A stretch of DNA of 64,000 nt from Bog-473 sp963764305 (GTDB taxonomy: Bacteria > Actinomycetota > Acidimicrobiia > Acidimicrobiales > RAAP-2), in contig CAVXSD010000001.1 of the NCBI GenBank assembly GCA_963764305.1, positions 248,001 through 312,000 on the forward strand, read 5' to 3'. The position numbers and the translations under genes were made by a program. Below, one piece after another: positions 57,244 through 64,000 of this stretch. Positions within the stretch are counted from its first letter, which is position 1; every line of letters begins with the position of its first letter. The notes under the pieces are model-generated. The model ran no database searches and had not been told where the DNA came from. It saw only the letters and a list, made by a program, of their open reading frames with translations.

Positions 57244-58427
57244 TGGCACGTTCCCATTCGTTCTCCGGCTCGACCGCCATCGCCGGCATCGGGGCGACCG
57301 AGTTCTCCAAGGCCTCCGGGCGCTCGGAGCTGCGCCTGGCCGTCGAGGCGGTCGCCGCCGCGCTGGCAGACGCCGGCGTTGCGCCGTCCGAGGTGCAGGG
57401 GATGGTCACGTTCAGCTCCGACACCAATCCCGACATCGACATCGCCCGCAGCCTGGGCATCGGCGACCTGAGCTTCTTCAGCCGCATCCACTACGGCGGC
57501 GGGGCGGCCTGCGCCACCATCCAGCAGGCGGCACTGGCCGTCTCCTCGGGGGTGGCCGACGTCGTGGTCTGCTACCGCGCCTTCAACGAGCGCTCGGGCA
57601 GCCGCTTCGGCGCCGGCGTCCAGGGCAGGGCCCCGCTGCCGACAGCGGAGAACGCGCACATGGCCTCGTACCTGCCGGTCGGCCTGCTCACCCCGGCGTC
57701 GTGGGTGGCCATGGCGGCGCAGCGTTACCTGCACGTCACCGGCGCCACGAGCGAGGACCTCGGACGGGTGGCCGTGGCCGACCGCAAGCACGCGGCGACC
57801 AACCCGAAGGCCTGGTTCTACGAGCAGCCGATCACGCTCGAGGAGCACCAGGCCAGCCGCTTCATCGTCGAGCCGCTGCACCTCCTCGACTGCTGTCAGG
57901 AGACCGACGGGGGACAGGCGCTCGTCGTGACCTCCCTCGAGCGCGCCCGCGACCTGCGCTCCGACCCGGTGGTCATCCGGGCGGCGGCCCAGGGCTCCGG
58001 GGCGGGCCAGGACATGATGACCAGCTATTACCGCGACGACCTGCTGGGTCTGCCCGAGATGGCGGTGGTGGCCCGCCAGCTGTGGGAGACCTCGGGGCTC
58101 GGCCCCGACGACATGCAGGCCGCCATCCTCTACGACCACTTCACCCCCTACGTCCTCTACCAGTTGGAGGAGCTCGGGTTCTGCGCCAAGGGCGAGGCCA
58201 AGGACTTCGTGCGCGACGGCCGCCTCGAGCTCGGTGGCGCGCTCCCCACCAACACGCACGGCGGCCAGCTCGGCGAGGCCTACCTGCACGGTATGAACGG
58301 GATCGCCGAGGGCGCCCGCCTCGTGCGCGGTACCTCGGTCAACCAGGTGCCCGGCCTCGAGCACGTCGTGGTGACGGCGGGGACCGGCGTGCCGACGAGC
58401 GGGCTGGTGCTCGGCGTCGATCGCTGA
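57243..58427 (+). CDS. ltp2: Thiolase-like lipid-transfer protein / steroid aldolase, Ltp2-like
   Basis: 394 residues from ATG 57243. It has the thiolase fold (IAGIGATEFSKASGRSELRLAVEAVAAALADAGV, CATIQQAALAVSSGVADVVVCYRAFNERSGSRFG, THGGQLGEAYLHGMNGIAEG) but lacks the thiolase catalytic Cys at CSSS. Ltp2 performs a retro-aldol cleavage of the 17-hydroxy steroid side-chain CoA, releasing propionyl-CoA, and works in complex with the DUF35 domain of ChsH2. The YRAFNERSG segment is characteristic. The stop lies inside a tandem 7-bp repeat, so slippage would change only the last residue or two. It ends the operon. Confidence 0.92.
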   Translation: MARSHSFSGSTAIAGIGATEFSKASGRSELRLAVEAVAAALADAGVAPSEVQGMVTFSSDTNPDIDIARSLGIGDLSFFSRIHYGGGAACATIQQAALAVSSGVADVVVCYRAFNERSGSRFGAGVQGRAPLPTAENAHMASYLPVGLLTPASWVAMAAQRYLHVTGATSEDLGRVAVADRKHAATNPKAWFYEQPITLEEHQASRFIVEPLHLLDCCQETDGGQALVVTSLERARDLRSDPVVIRAAAQGSGAGQDMMTSYYRDDLLGLPEMAVVARQLWETSGLGPDDMQAAILYDHFTPYVLYQLEELGFCAKGEAKDFVRDGRLELGGALPTNTHGGQLGEAYLHGMNGIAEGARLVRGTSVNQVPGLEHVVVTAGTGVPTSGLVLGVDR

Positions 58428-58453
58428 TCGCTGATCGCTGATCGCTGATCGCT
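58419..58453 (+). repeat. Five 7-bp repeats across the ltp2-like stop codon
   Basis: GATCGCT repeats five times; the TGA stop is at 58425-58427, between copies one and two. The following 200 bp (58454-58664) is convergent intergenic sequence without a gene I can support and without a clear terminator hairpin. Confidence 0.9.
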
Positions 58454-58664
58454 GAACCGAGCACCGGGCTCGGGCTTGGGTCTCGGGATCGGGCTCGTCG
58501 TCCCCGAGGTGGTGTCCCTAGACCTTTCCGGCCCGTAGCTCGTCATCACTTGCGGTGTATCCGCCTTCCCACCGCACTGGCCGGCAGGACGGCTTGGAAG
58601 TCAGCGTAGGTCAGCGCGTTCCGCGCGCCCGACGAGCGCCGCGCCGGGTGCGGTCGCTGCGGGG

Positions 58665-60386
58665 TCAGATGGGCCGGTCGCCCACCGCATCCTCGAGCCT
58701 GGCCGCATCCTCGGGATCCAGCAGTTGGTACGTTCCCCCCTTGTCGGGTTGCCACAGCACCGGCTCGGCGCAGTTCCAGCGCTCGGCCCGCAGCGATCTC
58801 TTGAGCACCTTGTTGGTGGCCGTGGCGGGCAGCGCGTCGCTCATGCGGACGAACCGGGGTGACCACTTCGTGCCGAGGTCGCCCTGCGAGGCCAGGAATT
58901 CGACCAGTCCTTCCGCGTCGAGCACATCCAGGCCGGGCCGCAGTTGCACAGCCGCCATCACCTGGTCGCCCACGACCGGGTCCGGCACGGCGTAGACCGA
59001 CGCCAGGACGACGTCGGGGTGCCGTTGCAGGATCCGCTCGATCGGAGCCGAGGCGAAGTTCTCGCCGTCGACGCGGAGCCAGTCGTGGTCCCGGCCGGCG
59101 AAGTAGAAGAAGCCTGCGTCGTCGCGGTAGGCAAGGTCGCCGGTCCAGTACCAACCCTCACGCAAGCGAGCGGTCTCGGCATCACTGTTGCGCCAATACC
59201 CCTCGAAGCCGGCGCCGCCGGCCTTGGACACCAACTCGCCGATGGCCTCCTCCGCGTTGAGCAACCGGCCCTGATCGTCGAAGCGGGCGGGCGGGCACTC
59301 CGCACCGCTCGCCGGATCGAGGACCACGGTGCCCTCCGGCGCCCGCCCCAGTGCCTCCGGCGGCGTGTCGGGCGTGCGGGCGACGACGGCGCCGCCTTCG
59401 GTGGACCCGTACGAGTCCGTCACGGCGACGGCGAAGCGCTCGGTGAAGCGGGCGACGTCCTCGGTCGTTCCTTCGTTGCCGAACGCGCGCACCAGCGGGT
59501 TGTCGGCGTCATCGGGTTGCTCCGGCGTGGCCAAGATGTAGGACAGAGGCTTCCCGACGTAGTTGAAGTACGTCGCGCCGGCCGCCCGCACGTCGGGCAG
59601 GAAACCCGAAGCGGAGAACCGGCCCGTCGCCGGCAGCGCGAAGGCCGAGCCCGCCATCAGCGCCGGGCCCCAGCCGGCCATCAGCGCGTTGGAGTGGAAC
59701 AGCGGCATGGACAGGTAGCACACGTCCGCCGGCTCGAGCGCGTACATCTGGGCCACGATGCCGCCGATCCGGGCCAACCGGCCCTGACTGCACAGGCAGG
59801 CCTTGGGCGCGCCCGAAGTGCCCGACGTGAAGAGGAGATAGCCGAGGGTGTCGGGGGTCACCGACAGATCGGCGACGTCCGCCGGCGCCGATCCCATGTG
59901 TGACGCGAGCGCGGCCCGGGACGCCTCGGTGTCCAGCACGAGCACGCGCTCGTTGGCGTGCCCGACTTCCCCCAGGGTGTCGCCGATGCGGGCGCCCGCC
60001 ACGAGAGGGAGGTACGTCGAGTCGGTGATCAGGAATTGGCACTCGGTGTGGGCGAGGTCCCGCACCAGCTCATCCCCTCGGTGGGTGGGGTTGGCCCCGA
60101 CCACCACCGCCCCGGCCAGGGCCGCCGCCTCGAGCCAGAAGACGAATTCGGGCACGTTGTCGAGCATGACGGCCACGTGGAAGGGTCCCTCATGGCGGTT
60201 GGCCCGCAACCAGGCGGCCCGCGCCGCCGCCCGGGCGACCACCTCGGCGTGGCTGAGCCGGAGGTCGTTCGCCACCAAGCCGAGACCGTCGATGTCGGAA
60301 AGGTCGAGGACGGCACGGGTGATGGTTTCGAGTGCCGCCGCCGGGCTGGCACCAGCGGGTGACGATTGCGCCTCAGCAGGGGTCAC
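58665..60386 (-). CDS. Acyl-CoA synthetase, FadD17/FadD19-like
   Basis: 573 residues from GTG 60386. AMP-binding motifs: LGYLLFTSGTSGAPKACLCS (A3), DSYGSTEGGAVV (A5), EGWYWTGDLAYRDDAGFFYFAGRDHDWLRVDGENFASAPIE (A7-A8) and LPATATNKVLKRSL, with the catalytic lysine. HVAVMLDNVPEFVFWLEAAALAGAVVVGANPTHRGDEL resembles the FadD17 group that activates C24/C26 steroid acids. It probably makes the CoA ester entering side-chain beta-oxidation. The minus-strand promoter has a perfect TATAAT (60419-60414) and the KstR-like site at 60430-60443 in place of a good -35 box, so transcription is probably repressed without steroid. The LLM gene is divergent. Confidence 0.92.
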   Translation of the reverse strand: MTPAEAQSSPAGASPAAALETITRAVLDLSDIDGLGLVANDLRLSHAEVVARAAARAAWLRANRHEGPFHVAVMLDNVPEFVFWLEAAALAGAVVVGANPTHRGDELVRDLAHTECQFLITDSTYLPLVAGARIGDTLGEVGHANERVLVLDTEASRAALASHMGSAPADVADLSVTPDTLGYLLFTSGTSGAPKACLCSQGRLARIGGIVAQMYALEPADVCYLSMPLFHSNALMAGWGPALMAGSAFALPATGRFSASGFLPDVRAAGATYFNYVGKPLSYILATPEQPDDADNPLVRAFGNEGTTEDVARFTERFAVAVTDSYGSTEGGAVVARTPDTPPEALGRAPEGTVVLDPASGAECPPARFDDQGRLLNAEEAIGELVSKAGGAGFEGYWRNSDAETARLREGWYWTGDLAYRDDAGFFYFAGRDHDWLRVDGENFASAPIERILQRHPDVVLASVYAVPDPVVGDQVMAAVQLRPGLDVLDAEGLVEFLASQGDLGTKWSPRFVRMSDALPATATNKVLKRSLRAERWNCAEPVLWQPDKGGTYQLLDPEDAARLEDAVGDRPI

Positions 60387-60413
60387 TGCATCTCCAAATG
60401 TCTTTGACCTGGG

Positions 60414-60467
60414 ATTATACTACTATTATTGGAACACGTTGCATTTTAGTCAGACCCGTGTTACCGT
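60414..60467. promoter_or_regulatory. Divergent promoters around an exact KstR-like operator
   Basis: TGGAACACGTTGCA (60430-60443) matches TnnAACnnGTTnnA fully. On the minus strand TATAAT (60419-60414) is a perfect -10 for the FadD gene. On the plus strand TTGCAT (60439-60444), 17 bp, TACCGT (60462-60467) is a plausible promoter for the LLM gene at 60524, its -35 box overlapping the operator. One repressor could control both directions. Confidence 0.65.
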
Positions 60468-60523
60468 CGGGGGAGCGCCTGCGGAAACGGACCGCGGCAC
60501 CGTAGACGAGGACGTGCGACCCC

Positions 60524-61654
60524 ATGGAATTCGGCATCTTCAACGCCGCGTGCGTTTTGCCCCGGTACGCCGAGAAGCACGGAGCATCCGCTGAGCACGA
60601 CCGCATCATGGACGAGGTCGCGTTCATCGTGGCGGCCGACAAGGCCGGCTTCAAGTACACCTGGGCCTCGGAGCACCACTTTCTGACCCAGTACTCGCAT
60701 CTGTCCGCTTCCGAGTCCTTCCTGGCCTTCGTTGCGGCCAAGACGAACAACATCCACATCGGCTCGGGCATCTTCAACATCACGCCGCCGGTGAACCACC
60801 CCGCCCGGATCGCCGAGCGGGTGGCCATGCTCGACCACCTCTCCGGGGGTCGTTTCGAGTTCGGCACGGGCCGCGGCTCCTCCACCACCGAGCAGCGGGG
60901 CTTCGGGATCAACGACCCCGACCTCACCCGCGAGATGGTGGCGGAGACCCTGCCGCAGATCGTGCGCATGTGGAAGGACGAGGACTACAGCTACGAGGGC
61001 AAGTTCTTCTCCATGCCGTCCCGCAACGTCCTGCCCAAGCCCTACTCGAAGCCCCACCCGGCCATCTGGATGGCGGCGGGGAGCCCGTCCACCTTCGACC
61101 TGGCCGCCGAGCTCGGGGTGGGCGTCCTGTGCTTCGGCTTCTCGACGCCGGATCAGCTCACGCCACTGGTCAGTCGCTACAAGGAGAAGATCCAGGACTG
61201 CACGAACCCGGTCGGTGGCTTCATCAACAACAACGTGATGATCACGACCCAGATGATCTGCATGGAGGACGGGGCCAAGGCGCGCAAGACGTTCCTCGAG
61301 GCAGACTCGAACTACCACCTGAGCCTCGTGTTCCGCTATCTCGACACGTTCCCCAAGCCGCCGGGCATCCCCGAGTGGCCCGCGATCATCCCCGGCATGG
61401 ATGCCGCCACGCTCGACGCAGCGATCGCGGCTGGCGTCACTGCGGTCGGCACCCCCGACGAGGTGGGCAAGGCGGTCGAGAGTTTCGTGGCGACGGGCGC
61501 CGACCAGCTGGCGTTCGGGATGCTGTCGACCTCCATGCCGATCGAGTTGTGCGAGGAAGCCACCGAGACGTTCGGCAAGCACGTGCTGAAGGACTTCGAC
61601 ACGGACCCGGTGCACCTCACCACCAAGCAGCGCCTCGCCGCCGGCGGCTCCTGA
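60524..61654 (+). CDS. LLM class flavin/F420-dependent oxidoreductase
   Basis: 376 residues from ATG 60524. It is of the luciferase alpha-chain type: MEFGIFNAACVLPR, DKAGFKYTWASEHHFLTQYSHLSASESFLAFVAAKTNNIHIGSGIFNITPPVNHPARIAERVAMLDHLSGGRFEFGTGRGSSTTEQRG. The EHHF motif and RxAERVAMLDHLSxGRxExGxGRG motif are conserved in bacterial luciferase-like monooxygenases. Such enzymes insert oxygen using FMNH2 or use F420. It sits divergently from the FadD gene with a shared KstR-like operator, so it may take part in steroid breakdown. It is longer than the two other LLM proteins and belongs to a different subgroup. Confidence 0.92.
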   Translation: MEFGIFNAACVLPRYAEKHGASAEHDRIMDEVAFIVAADKAGFKYTWASEHHFLTQYSHLSASESFLAFVAAKTNNIHIGSGIFNITPPVNHPARIAERVAMLDHLSGGRFEFGTGRGSSTTEQRGFGINDPDLTREMVAETLPQIVRMWKDEDYSYEGKFFSMPSRNVLPKPYSKPHPAIWMAAGSPSTFDLAAELGVGVLCFGFSTPDQLTPLVSRYKEKIQDCTNPVGGFINNNVMITTQMICMEDGAKARKTFLEADSNYHLSLVFRYLDTFPKPPGIPEWPAIIPGMDAATLDAAIAAGVTAVGTPDEVGKAVESFVATGADQLAFGMLSTSMPIELCEEATETFGKHVLKDFDTDPVHLTTKQRLAAGGS

Positions 61655-61725
61655 CCTCTTAACCTTCAACCTTCGGGCGTCGCACTCTCGCCCGGCTGCG
61701 CCCGGCTGGCCCGGCTGCGCTCCGG

Positions 61726-62283
61726 CTAGCCCTCCAGCCGGAACTCGTCTGTTCGCAGGCGTCGGTCGATCTCTTCCGCCACTTCGGCGGGGCCGCGCGT
61801 GCCCACGTCGACGAGGTGCCGCGCGTCGACGTCGTGGTTCTCGAACTGCGTCCACAGATCTCCGACCACGGCCGCGTCGGCGAGCGCCCCGGCGTGCTGT
61901 GGCTCGACCCTGCGATCATGCACGCGCTGCTGCACGAGCTCGATCGGCGCGCGCAGTACCGCGTAGTGGACGACGATGCCATAGCGGGCGCAGGCGGTGG
62001 CGAACAGGTCGAGCATGAACGGATAGAGGATGCCCTCGGCGACCGTGAAGTAGCCCCCGCCAGCGAAGGCGGCGACCGCCTCGGCGCCGGCGTGCAGCAC
62101 GACCCGGTTCTGGCTGTGCGCCTCCTCCCGCCACGGATCGATCGCACCCCGCCGGAGCTTGGCGAAGAACCAGTCCAGGTCGAGGCAGGCCGAGGGCTCG
62201 TGGCCGTCGGCCACCAGCGGCGCGATGGTGGTCTTCCCGCACCCAGGGGAGCCGGTCAGGAGGAGGAGGGAGCCTGCGGGCAC
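61726..62283 (-). CDS. P-loop ATPase/kinase-like protein
   Basis: 185 residues from ATG 62283. A clear Walker A motif GSPGCGKTT (11-19) opens the protein. CLDLDWFFAKLRRGAIDPWREEAHSQN and VHYAVLRAPIELVQQRVHDRR give the overall pattern of small AAA_33/zeta-toxin-like or shikimate/gluconate-kinase-like P-loop proteins that phosphorylate small molecules. VLRAPIELVQQRVHDR corresponds to the lid/Arg region. No neighbour hints at the substrate. It is the last gene of a minus-strand pair, 61 bp downstream of the repeat protein, and is convergent with the LLM gene. Confidence 0.78.
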   Translation of the reverse strand: MPAGSLLLLTGSPGCGKTTIAPLVADGHEPSACLDLDWFFAKLRRGAIDPWREEAHSQNRVVLHAGAEAVAAFAGGGYFTVAEGILYPFMLDLFATACARYGIVVHYAVLRAPIELVQQRVHDRRVEPQHAGALADAAVVGDLWTQFENHDVDARHLVDVGTRGPAEVAEEIDRRLRTDEFRLEG

Positions 62284-62344
62284 GCCTGCATCTTCGTGTG
62301 GGTGCGCAGCTCCCCGGTCTGTGTGTCGGCGAGGGATCGGCGCG

Positions 62345-64000
62345 TCAGCTCGCCGACGCCACGCCGACTACCGGCTTGTTCAGCACGGTGCCGCCCATGG
62401 ACCCGTTGAAGTTTGCGTCGCCGTAGTTGAAGATGCCCCCGTCGGACGCGGCGATCCAGTACCCGCCGCCGTCGGGCGTCGCACTCAGGCCCACGGCCGG
62501 CTTGTTCAGGCGAGTGCCGCCGGCGGAGCCGAAGAAGCGCGCGTCGCCGTAGTTGAAGACGCCGCCGTCGGACGCCACCATCCAATACCCCAGTCCGTCT
62601 GATGTGGCGGCCATGCCCACGACCGGCCTGTTCAGCGGCTGGGCACCCGTGGAGCCGTGGAAGGAGGCGCCGCCGAAGCTGAAGATCCCCCCATCGGAGG
62701 CCACCAGCCAATACCCGAGCCCGCCGGCGCCGGCAGCCATACCCACGATCGGCCTGTTCAGCGGTTTGCCGCCCATGGAACCATGGAAGGAGGCGCCGCC
62801 GAAGCTGAAGATCCCCCCATCGGAGGCGACCAGCCAGTACCCGGCTCCGTCAGGAGTGGCAGCCATACCCACGATCGGCTTGTTCAGCGGCTTGCCGCCC
62901 ATGGAGCCATGGAACGCGGCGTCCCCATAGCTGAAGATCCCCCCATCGGAGGCCACCAGCCAGTACCCGTTCTTGGATGCAGTCGGCGCCATCGCCACCA
63001 CCGGCTTGTTCAACGGCAGGCTGCCGGCGGAGCCGTGGAAGCCTGCGTTGCCGAAGGTGAAGATCCCCCCATCGGAGGCGACCATCCAGTACGACGAGTT
63101 GGGCGGCGCCGGTGGCGGCGGCGAGGGCGGGCCTGGCAGACCGGCCGAGCCCGAGAAGGCGTAGACCTGATCGGTCGACGGTGCCAGCAGCAGCCCGTCG
63201 CCGACCGACGGGGTCGGGAAGTGGTTGGCCTCGCCGCCGACCGAGACCTGTTGCACCTTGGCCCCGTTCGCCGGGTTGAGGCCGTAGAGCGACGACCCAC
63301 CGATTGACCATACGAGCCCGCCGGCGGTGATCGGAGGGCCGTGTGCCCCGGACGTGGTCTGCCACTGCGCGCCGAGAGGGCTGGTTTGAATCGCCTGGAC
63401 CCCGTTGCCGCAGGGGACGTAGACGACGGTCCCCGAGATGGCGTCCCCGCCGTCGGCGTTGCTGCCGCAGGCGCTGATGGGCGCGCCGATTTGACCGTTG
63501 ATCCCTCCCAGTGAGGCCTGCCTCAACAGGTAGGCGGTCGACGACTTGCCCACCTGCAGGATGGTCCCGTTGGAGAGCAGCGCCGGCGAGCTCGACCCGA
63601 GGTCCAAGTCGGTCGCGTTGTCGGTCGACCAGGTGCTCGGGGCGAAGAACTGCGTGCGTGCCAGGCCCGGCGACAGCTGCAGGACCGAGTCGCTGAAGTC
63701 ATAAGGAGTCGACGACGACCCGTTCCCCGTGGTCACCCAGATGTTGGCCGCCGCATCGACCGCGGGCGCGGCGCCGCCCATCCACACAGCCCCGTCGTGG
63801 CCGATCGGCACCGCTTGGTAGTAGGCCGGCGTCCCGCCGCCCTCGGGCGCCGAGACGACCCAGCCGCTGTAGGTCGAGCAGTCACCGTCGTTGCCGCCAT
63901 AGCCGAAGACGACGTTGCCGTTGCTCAGATTCAGACCGGTTCGCTGCAGGATGGCGGCCGGGCCCTGTCCCGTCGGGTCGACGGCCACGTCGAGGTCGAT
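62345..64000 (-). CDS. Surface repeat protein: PQQ-like propeller plus six ASDGGIF repeats (cut by right edge)
   Basis: The minus frame is open from the right edge of the window to the stop at 62345, so the N-terminus is missing. About the first 300 visible residues look like a PQQ/WD-type beta-propeller (DAAANIWVTTGNGSSST, GTVVYVPCGNGVQAI, GGLVWSIGGSSLYGLNPANGAKV). After a Pro-rich linker come six repeats of about 42 residues with the pattern YW-V-ASDGGIF-F/YG-A-F-GS-G---LNKP-VG-A. This kind of repeat is common in secreted proteins of Acidimicrobiia; its function is unknown. The protein should be exported, though its signal peptide lies outside the window. The DNA repeats make this region prone to recombination. 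Confidence 0.85.
   Translation of the reverse strand: MDLDVAVDPTGQGPAAILQRTGLNLSNGNVVFGYGGNDGDCSTYSGWVVSAPEGGGTPAYYQAVPIGHDGAVWMGGAAPAVDAAANIWVTTGNGSSSTPYDFSDSVLQLSPGLARTQFFAPSTWSTDNATDLDLGSSSPALLSNGTILQVGKSSTAYLLRQASLGGINGQIGAPISACGSNADGGDAISGTVVYVPCGNGVQAIQTSPLGAQWQTTSGAHGPPITAGGLVWSIGGSSLYGLNPANGAKVQQVSVGGEANHFPTPSVGDGLLLAPSTDQVYAFSGSAGLPGPPSPPPPAPPNSSYWMVASDGGIFTFGNAGFHGSAGSLPLNKPVVAMAPTASKNGYWLVASDGGIFSYGDAAFHGSMGGKPLNKPIVGMAATPDGAGYWLVASDGGIFSFGGASFHGSMGGKPLNRPIVGMAAGAGGLGYWLVASDGGIFSFGGASFHGSTGAQPLNRPVVGMAATSDGLGYWMVASDGGVFNYGDARFFGSAGGTRLNKPAVGLSATPDGGGYWIAASDGGIFNYGDANFNGSMGGTVLNKPVVGVASAS

Noticed and set aside
58454..58664. Rho-independent terminator between ltp2-like and FadD genes
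   Set aside because: A CTCGGG/CCCGAG pairing exists around 58482-58510, but the loop is long and no T run follows.
62345..63100. CRISPR-like spaced DNA repeats
   Set aside because: The repeats are about 126 bp, without unique spacers, and encode a continuous repeat protein.

Overview
The window is high-GC DNA from an actinobacterium, most likely an uncultured member of Acidimicrobiia. Supporting this are coenzyme F420 biosynthesis genes, three F420/flavin LLM-type oxidoreductases, many acyl-CoA dehydrogenases, frequent GTG starts, 1-4 bp stop/start overlaps, an FtsH and a DUF5719 locus, and a surface repeat protein of the ASDGGIF type. The taxonomic call is an inference from gene content.

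Layout. 0-3.5 kb (minus): nucleotide-sugar dehydrogenase (cut by the left edge), a GT4-like glycosyltransferase, a coiled-coil protein and a two-domain GT2, a surface-polysaccharide operon. 3.8-5.5 kb (plus): class V aminotransferase and GNAT acetyltransferase. 5.5-8.7 kb (minus): SDR epimerase, PlsC-type acyltransferase, NlpC/P60 hydrolase. 8.9-14.4 kb (plus): frameshifted carboxylesterase, an odd UAA-anticodon tRNA, a BTAD regulator, a membrane-anchored protein, a sugar-nucleotidyltransferase and a GalE-like epimerase. 14.4-16.1 kb (minus): cofE and cofD. 16.1-23.0 kb (plus): acyl-CoA synthetase, SDR, three GT4 enzymes and another epimerase. 23.0-28.3 kb: a small protein with a well-formed promoter/operator, a giant GT2-membrane protein and DUF5719. 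28.4-32.3 kb (minus): DUF4349 protein, ECF sigma factor, ftsH. 32.4-36.5 kb (plus): CPBP protease, phosphomannomutase, Trm112-like protein, SIS protein.

36.5-39.6 kb is a damaged stretch: IS630 transposase debris, a GT4 tail joined to a methyltransferase tail, 1.3 kb of purine-rich low-complexity DNA, and a truncated FkbM methyltransferase. It is either a gene graveyard or a poorly assembled segment.

39.7-61.7 kb is dominated by steroid/acyl-CoA catabolism: thiolase, two pairs of acyl-CoA dehydrogenases, a CYP125-like P450, a ChsH2-like, a ChsH1-like and an Ltp2-like protein in one operon, a FadD17-like ligase, and LLM oxidoreductases. Four sites matching or nearly matching the KstR consensus TnnAACnnGTTnnA lie in the upstream regions of these genes, so I infer a KstR-like side-chain-degradation regulon. 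Interspersed are a YgjP-type metallopeptidase, an Anbu-type proteasome-like protease, glutaminase and an SRPBCC-ArsR-SRPBCC operon with a palindromic operator. The right end carries a P-loop kinase-like protein and a PQQ-like propeller plus six ~42-residue repeats, cut by the window edge.

About ten otherwise good genes are split by single frameshifts, several at G runs or GC dinucleotide tracts. This looks more like consensus sequencing error than real pseudogenes.
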